Below, piece by piece: positions 57,700 through 64,000 of a stretch of DNA of 64,000 bases (the first letter of the stretch is position 1; each line of letters begins with the position of its first letter). This stretch comes from Rosa chinensis (lineage: Eukaryota > Streptophyta > Magnoliopsida > Rosales > Rosaceae): contig NC_037092.1 of the NCBI RefSeq assembly GCF_002994745.2, positions 85,232,824-85,296,823 on the forward strand, in the 5' to 3' direction. The position numbers and the translations under genes are program-made. The notes below the pieces were generated by a model. That model was given only the letters and a program-made list of their open reading frames with translations, had not been told where the DNA came from and ran no database searches.

Positions 57700-58885
57700 G
57701 ATGGATTGATGGTAATGTTGAATATTGATGTAGTTTGCTGGCTGATTTTAATGAAATGGCCTTTGACTTGTTATAGTTGGATGTTGTTATTGTGCTTACT
57801 AGTCAACACAGGTTTTTCAATATATGATGTGGTTATAATACAGCTCATACAATATAAATACCGAATGAAGTTGATGTTGCGCACCAAACATCAGACAACT
57901 TAAATACCAAATCAAGCTGACGTTAAACAAAACATCAAACAACAGATATTTGTGGTTATAAGACAACTGAGACAACAAAAATAACCAAGAAACTGATATT
58001 AAACCTTGCATCAAACAACAGAATTTAACCAAATATCTGTTGTCTAAAACAATAGAAGACCACAGAAGAAATAGGCCATCTAAATTCCTTATGACAACTA
58101 GAAACAGATATATGTGGTTATAAGACAACTGAGACAACATATATAACCAAGAAACTGATACTAAACCTGACATCAAACAACATAATTTAACCAAATATCT
58201 GTTGTCTGAAACAACAGAAGACCACAGAAGAAACAGGTCATCTATATTCCTTATGACAACCAGACAACAGAAAACCATAAATTCCATTGCTCAAAGTTAC
58301 TTACCACAACAAAACGTATAAACCAATGTTGTTAAAGCAAACTCAGAACGACAGTAACTTTTAAAACTATTGTTTATAGTGTTGTACATCGACATATATC
58401 TGTGGTGTGAAACTCAGTCAGACAACAGAACAGCTGAAGAATCTCTTTACTCACACGATTTAATTATGTCTTTTGAATAAAAAAGAAACAATAAAACATA
58501 ATAAATATATGTCGTCCACAATAGATTCACACAACAGAAAATTAACCAAGATAGATCAAAACTCTATATTCACACTACAGATTTCTGTCGTGTTAACTAA
58601 ATACATACGATAGAGTTTTATAAATAGATGTTGTCCAGAATCTTTTATAACAACATATTTCTATCGTTTGATTACATCTTCAACCTCAGAAAGTCATAAT
58701 TCGGCATATCTCAATACAATCAGACAACAGATTATTGGCCGGCCTATGTTGTTTGAGTGAAATATAGATCACGGGTAATATCTGTCGTCTGAAGGCCTAA
58801 GAGATATCAGGCTACTAGACAACAGAAATTTTCTGAATCAGACAACAGTCCTCGGCTGTTGTCTGATGGGTTTATTGACATAGTG
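57700..58885. repeat. right subterminal repeats of the CACTA element
   Basis: From about 57840 the words CAGACAACAGA, AAACAACAGA, TCTGTTGTCTG and relatives occur more than twenty times in both orientations. A block of about 180 bp (GATATTTGTGGTTATAAGACA...) is duplicated at 57946 and 58107. The minus-strand open frame 57817-58287 only reflects this duplication. The end at 58885 carries the terminal inverted repeat. Confidence 0.88.
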
Positions 58886-60070
58886 ACCATATACATACCT
58901 ATACATCCCTAAGGAGAGCTGAATGACGAGAAGACAAATTTTTTAAAATTTTTACATTAGGTTACATTAGGTTATGTAGCAGACAGATCGAAAAAATAAG
59001 TTGTGTATGAGTGGTTATGTGCATATTAGTTTTATGTGTATTTAAGGTTTATAGTTGACCACGTATATCGAGACCCAAACGACGACGAAAATAATTGAAA
59101 TTTTGACCATAACTATTTCTTCTTGTCGTGGTAACATCCATCGGTCGAATTTGACAAATTTTATTTCCTCCATCTTAATAGGTACCATGTAAAAAAATTA
59201 ACCCGATTCGCCGTCATTTCAACATCGACCAAAGCTGTCAACTCTCTATACGCTTATACTTCCCTAAGGGTTGAGCCTCCCAGTAAGGCTGGGTTCCAAA
59301 CCCCTTCAAAAAAAAAAAAAAAAAAAAAAAAAACACTTCCCTAAGGATAGCTGAATCACGAGGCGATAAACTTCCTTAAATTTTACATTAGTTGGTAGAG
59401 GTTATACCCACGAGAGTGTGAGAGCTGACAAATCAAAAAATAAGTTGTGAATGAATGGTTAATTTTTTTTATGTGTATTTAGAGTTTCTGGTTGACCACG
59501 TAGATCAAGATCCAAATGATGAGGAAATAGTTGAAATTTTGACCATAACTACTACTTCTCGTCATGATAACATCCAATGGTAGAATTTGTTAAATTCTAT
59601 TTCCTTCGCCTTGTTGGTTATGGAAGGTATATATAACTAATAAACAAGTTAGACCACATTAGTAGGCATATAAGGATTTTGTGCGATCTATATAATCAAA
59701 CTTAGAAATGGATAAATTTATGATTACCCATGTATTTATAGCATATTAACAAATCCTGTATAAAAAAAATAACCAAGTCCACCGTCATTTTGACATCGAA
59801 TAAAGCAGTCAACTCTTTATTCCCCAAAAGAGAGCCGAAACACGAGGAGATAAACTTCCAAAAAAATTTACATTAGTTGATATAGCATATACCCACGAGG
59901 GTGTGAGAGCTGACAGCTCAAAAAAGAATATGTGCGCATTAGTTTTATGTGTAGTAATTCTTTAGGATTGACCATGTAGATCGATACTCAAATGACGACG
60001 AAAATAGTTAAAATTTTAGCCATAACTATTTCTTCTTATCATGATAACATCCAACGGTCTAGATGCAAGT
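58886..60070. repeat. inverted copies of the 510-bp repeat family
   Basis: Units with GAGAGTGTGAGAGCTGACA, TTTTATGTGTATTTA and GGTTGACCACGTAGATC are the reverse complement of the 3960-6470 units. The GTTGACCACGTA phrase falls near 59054, 59492 and 59967 (438 and 475 bp apart). The first unit is continuous with 42298-42421 once the CACTA element is removed. A poly-A run lies at 59308-59333. Confidence 0.82.
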
Positions 60071-60997
60071 TCTCGAGTTGCTCTGAAACTCGTCTGTCAT
60101 CTTTATGCCTTGATCAAATATGGAAAGAGATTGGAACTCATTGAAATAAACTAATAAACTATAGTATGTTGATTTTTTTCTAATCAACTATGTAACTGTC
60201 GCATAATCTGTGGTGCAAGTACATATGTATTTATATAAACTCATGCAATTTTTCTTTTGCAAATAAATAATCTTCGTGGAGGAACAGATTTTGGGAAGCA
60301 TGGAATTGCATCACTGGTGACTGGCGATCAGCTAGTGTATCAATCACACACTGAATAATGAATGATACTAATCTTTTAAGACGACTAAGGAAATGTTTTG
60401 TTGGCAGGCCATCCCTTGGGTGAGAAATTATAATGGTGTATAGGTGCCATATTTTTATATTTGGACTCATGAAGATGTATCAACGATTGTCATCCCTTCT
60501 GAAGGTTTCTTTAAGGGTCTGTTTACGTGGAATCTGACATAAGAAGAGAATTGTTTTCAACACTCTAAGTTCAACAATGTGATGCTTAGAAGGACAAAAA
60601 TGGTTCATAGTTCAACTGGAGAATTAGAACAATTATTGGGAAATTCTTTACATTCCAAGAAAGGCTTTTGCTTTGAGCGGTAAAACATTACAAAATTGTC
60701 ATGACGGAATTTGGTTGGAATTTGCTTTCCCAAAATTCGCTTTTGGATTGGAGCAGTTATACATCAGATGCATCCCAACATGGCTATTAATCTCAATTTG
60801 TTCATGACACTACATTTTATCCTTCTGAAGTTTTGATGTAACTCGAGGGCAATTTGTCAACAAGATCAGCAAGTAACAATAAGAGATCTCAAGTACCTGC
60901 AGCAAAAGCAAGAAGAAATTAATGTACCAATTCAAAAACATGAATGCTTCAAGTAATAACGAAATCACAAGTTAACATATCATCGAGACACGCTATG
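60071..60997. other. spacer without recognised gene
   Basis: Short open pieces on both strands at 60230-60850 show no domain that I can name. Confidence 0.4.
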
Positions 60998-61273
60998 GTA
61001 CTTGTGGGTATCTCATACACTCATTTACAACTATTTGAACAAAAAATTACGATTATTTGAACCAAAATTACAACATTCCATTATTAGAACTAAGATTACA
61101 CAAAAAATTACAACATTGACAACGAATTTGTTCAAAAGCTTGTAACAATGTTATAAGAGGTGTAATTACCATTATTAGAACTAAGATTACACAAAATAGG
61201 ACCCAACATTACCACTTTGACAACAAATTTGTTATCATTTTTGTAAATGTGGGTATGAGATACCCACAAGTAC
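60998..61273. mobile_element. MITE with 21-bp perfect terminal inverted repeats
   Basis: Both ends carry the same 21-bp inverted repeat: GTACTTGTGGGTATCTCATA plus C at 60998-61018, and its complement at 61253-61273. The 276-bp unit is AT-rich and non-coding. The phrase ATTATTAGAACTAAGATTAC with ACAAAA is duplicated inside (61081 and 61163). I could not define a target-site duplication. Confidence 0.75.
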
Positions 61274-61303
61274 ACTAGAATTTTCCCATATCATCTGTAT
61301 TAT

Positions 61304-61479
61304 TGTTGTAGAGAATTGTAATTATGTGTTTATTATTAATAATAGAAGCCCTTATATAAGGAGTTACAAGGTACACAAAAGGTAAGAATCTGAATACAAT
61401 TGAATACCTAGAACCTTTTCCTATTACAACTCTAAACCGTAGTCTGTAGAGGCACACATTATGTCGGCATCCTTCAACA
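61304..61479 (-). repeat. 3' LTR of copia copy 3
   Basis: This 176-bp LTR starts TGTTG and ends CAACA and is alignable along its length with the 179-bp LTRs of copy 2. The complement of the polypurine tract (CACCCCCTTGTGT) follows at 61480. Confidence 0.92.
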
Positions 61480-61824
61480 CACCCCCTTGTGTCGCTCAAA
61501 CTTGGTGATGATGCTTTGATCGTTGCCTCACTAAAAACCTTGCCAGGTTACAAAAACTCTGTGGGACAAAAATAACCTTGGTCGAAGGGCAAAAAGAGCA
61601 CAACACGTCCTTCACTCTTCGAGATCGAACATGTAGACATCATACCTCCCCCTGATGTCAATATTTCCCCCTGATTGCTACAATCATGGGAGTTCGGATA
61701 ACTTTCTTAATCTGATACTCTTCACATGTTTCTCGAAGGTGGATTTAGGTAACGACTTAGTAAATAAGTCCGCTACATTATCCTCAAATCGGATTTGGTT
61801 CACTTCAATATTTAGAAGTGCCTG

Positions 61825-63231
61825 TTATTGCTGATTATAAAAGAACTTAGGTGATATATGCTTGATGTTGTCGCCCTTGATGAAACCTAATTTCATTTGC
61901 TCAATACAAGCTGCATTATCTTCATAAATGCATGTAGGTTCATCTGTGGTAGACTTCAAACCACAAGTTCCTCGAATATGTCTAACTACAGACCTTAGCC
62001 ATATGCATTCTCGCACGGCTTCATGTAGAGCAATGATCTCTACATGATTTGTGGAAGTAGCAACAAGGGTCTACTTTGTAGACCTCCAAGATATCGCAGT
62101 GCTTCCTATGGTAAAGACATAACCTGTTTGGGAGCGACCTTTGTGAAGGTCAGAGAGATACCCTGCATCAGCAAAACCCATTAAGACATCGTTGTCATTT
62201 TGATGGAGGGGATGATGAGCACAGAAGGTAGCGTTTTGCCTTGTGAAGTCTGATCCCACACTTCCGTAATTTCTTTTCTCTCTGTAGGGATAAAACAAAC
62301 TCATATCAATCGTACCTCTCAAGTATCGAAATATTGTCTTTATGCCAATCCAATGGCGGCGTGTTGACGCAGAACTGTGTCGAGCTAACAAGTTCACTGC
62401 AAATGAGATATCCGTTCTTGTGCATTGAGCTAAGTACAATAATGTGCCTATTGCACTTAGATAGGGCACTTCAGCCTCTAATAAGTTTTCGTCCTTATCC
62501 CTTGGACGAAAATGATCTTTTCCGGGCTCAAGACTACGGCCTATCATGGGAGTACTCACAGGCTTCGCTTTATCCTCATTAAAGCGCCTTAGTAATTTTT
62601 GAGTATATGTTGACTGATGGATCATAATCCCATCACTACGGTGCTCGAGTTCTAGTCCGAGACAAAACCGTGTTTTCCCAAGATCTTTCATCTCAAATTC
62701 GGATTTCAAGTACTTAGCAGTTTCCTTTAACTCATCTAGAGTTCCAATTAGGTTCATGTCGTCGACATAAACTGCTACAATTACAAATCCAGAACTTGTC
62801 CTTTTTATAAACACGCATGGGCATATTTCATTGTTCTCATATCCCTTCCCAATCAAGTAGTCACTTAGAAGGTTATACCACATCCGTCCGGATTTTTTCA
62901 ATCCATATAGTGAGCGTCTCAATCTTATTGAAAACGCGCTCCGTGGTTTAGAGCCACTTGATTTGGGTAATTGAAGTCCATCTGAAACCTTCATATATAT
63001 CTCTGAATCTAGATCCCCATAGAGATATGCTGTAACCACATCCATAAGCTGCATGTCAAGTTTTTCAAATACTACCAAACTAACAAGGTAGCGGAACGTT
63101 ATAACCTTCATTACGGGAGAGTATGTCTCATCGTAGTCAATCCTAGGGCGTTGCGAGAAACCTTGCACCACAAGCCGGGCTTTATATCTAACAACCTCAT
63201 ATTTCTCATTACGCTTTCTAACAAAGACCAA
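61825..63231 (-). pseudogene. copia RT-RNase H (copy 3), one in-frame stop
   Basis: The frame opens at 63231 (MVFVRKRNEKYEVVRYKARL) and includes an intact active site YVDD (VAVYVDDMNLIG) and FCLGLELEHRSDG. RNase H starts with GFADAGYLSDLHKGRSQTGY. A TAG at 62068-62070 replaces the Gln normally found in STKQTLVATS. The frame then continues to 61825 (EDNAACIEQMKLGFIKGDN, HISPKFFYN). The extreme C-terminus is degraded. It is better preserved at the catalytic site than copy 1. Confidence 0.9.
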
Positions 63232-64000
63232 TTTATGGCCGACAGGCTTTATATTTGGGGTGTCAACGTTATAGGCCCAAATACCTGTCTCTTTGTTAGT
63301 GAATCCAATTCAACCTTAATCACATTTTTCTATTTAGGCCAATCTGCTCTTCGTTGACATTCTTCAATGGAGCGAGGTTCGATATCATCGTGTTCTATAA
63401 TTCCTTGAGCAATAGAATATGCAAACACATCATCAAGGATAATAGAATCTCGATTCAACGTCTTATGTACACTAGTGTAATTCATGGAGATCTCTCTATT
63501 CTCTGGAATTGGTTCTGACATTGGAGCGTCCCCCAATGATGTCTCTTCGACATAACCATAATCCGGAATATCTTCATGAGACTGGTTATTTATGTCGATG
63601 ATTAATGGATCTCTTTGTGCTAAACTCGCTTTCTTTCTCGAGCGAGAATCCATCGAACCTTTGGGCCTCCCACATTTCCTTGCTGGCACATTGCCATCAC
63701 CATTAGTGGCGGCGGCGCCATGCCCAAAACCTCTAGGGGTGGCGCCATGTCCATGATTTTTAGGGACATCAATCCTTGCAGGCACTTTGCAATAGGTATA
63801 TGTGATCTTGTCACTTTAGTGATATCAGAAAACGCATCAGGCATAGAGTCTGTTACGTTATGAAGATCAAGAATTCTCCGCACTTCAATTTCAGACTATG
63901 CGGTTCGGGGATCAAGATGAGACAAAGTGGGGACAGACCACGACAGTTCCTGTCGTTCCTGTTGAACATTATCGTTCTTATCTCCCCCTAACGACGGGAT
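63232..64000 (-). pseudogene. copia pre-RT linker and integrase end (copy 3), frameshifted
   Basis: Frames at 63330-63785 (SMDSRSRKKASLAQRDPLII, DINNQSHEDIPDYGYVEETS) and 63620-63883 (RRILDLHNVTDSMPDAFSDI) correspond to 950-1560 of copy 1. They lie in different frames from each other and from the RT, so at least two frameshifts occurred. Confidence 0.85.

Larger units (their letters stand above)
42422..58885 (+). mobile_element. complete 16.46-kb CACTA transposon, TSD ACC
   Basis: The left end CACTATGCCAATAAACTCAT and the complement of the right end, CACTATGTCAATAAACCCAT, continue as ATCAGAC(G/A)ACAG, giving terminal inverted repeats of about 30 bp with few mismatches. A 3-bp duplication ACC flanks it (42419-42421 and 58886-58888), the size typical of CACTA elements. 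Inside are subterminal CAGACAACAG repeats, captured host exons, a nested solo LTR, a TNP2 gene and a Transposase_24 plus Ulp1 gene. Both transposase-related genes carry in-frame stops, so this copy is probably not autonomous, but the structure is complete. Confidence 0.95.
61304..64000 (-). mobile_element. Ty1/copia retrotransposon, 3' part (copy 3), runs off the window
   Basis: The element is in minus orientation with its 3' LTR on the left (61304-61479), then the post-pol region, RNase H, RT, and the pre-RT linker up to the window end. The 5' half lies beyond 64000. It is closely related to copy 2 by LTR and to copy 1 by pol. Confidence 0.93.

Noticed and set aside
57817..58287. 156-codon minus-strand frame with internal duplication
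   Set aside because: It lies in the subterminal repeat zone of the CACTA element; the duplication is of repeat DNA.
60231..60850. Possible resistance-gene C-terminus or other gene piece
   Set aside because: I could not match any conserved motif with confidence in any frame.

Overview
The window looks like repeat-dense nuclear DNA of a eudicot plant. It is AT-rich, its exons have plant GT-AG introns, and it holds Ty1/copia and Ty3/gypsy-type LTR elements, CACTA transposons, an endogenous pararetrovirus remnant and TIR/NB-ARC/LRR resistance-gene remnants. A rosid, perhaps Rosaceae, is my guess from family resemblance only. I found no host gene that is clearly intact; host-derived coding sequence is present as pseudogenes or captured fragments.

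Left part (1-13.5 kb): the 3' half of a copia element on the plus strand (1-3601); a diverged tandem array with a period of about 510 bp (3960-6470); a complete 1977-bp non-autonomous LTR element with target-site duplication (TSD) CATAG (7081-9057); a DUF2828-family pseudogene (9908-10440); a 176-bp tandem repeat (10780-11320); and a solo LTR with TSD AGAGC (13095-13535).

Middle left (13.5-23.8 kb): a truncated LRR fragment (15844-16310), a 468-bp near-perfect palindrome with TSD TGAAT (18257-18724), an unprocessed HASTY/exportin-5 pseudogene fragment (19619-20660), and several small elements sitting in (TA)n tracts, some unusually GC-rich.

Centre (23.8-38.2 kb): one minus-strand resistance gene, start codon at 38203, is broken by two insertions. 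Exon 1 codes a membrane-anchored TIR domain and is split by a CACTA element (32817-37582). The following intron holds a complete copia element (26586-32665, TSD GAACC). Exon 2 (23846-26531) codes a CNL-type NB-ARC plus LRRs. Removing the two insertions restores the TIR frame and the splice phase, although exon 2 keeps two frameshifts and a stop codon.

Right (38.2-64 kb): a degraded endogenous pararetrovirus (39600-42297, minus); a complete 16.46-kb CACTA element (42422-58885, TSD ACC) carrying TNP2, a Transposase_24 plus Ulp1-protease gene, captured host exons (one Tipin/Csm3-like) and a nested solo LTR (45126-47740, TSD ATAAA); inverted copies of the 510-bp repeat; a MITE; and a third, minus-strand copia copy running off the window end (61304-64000).
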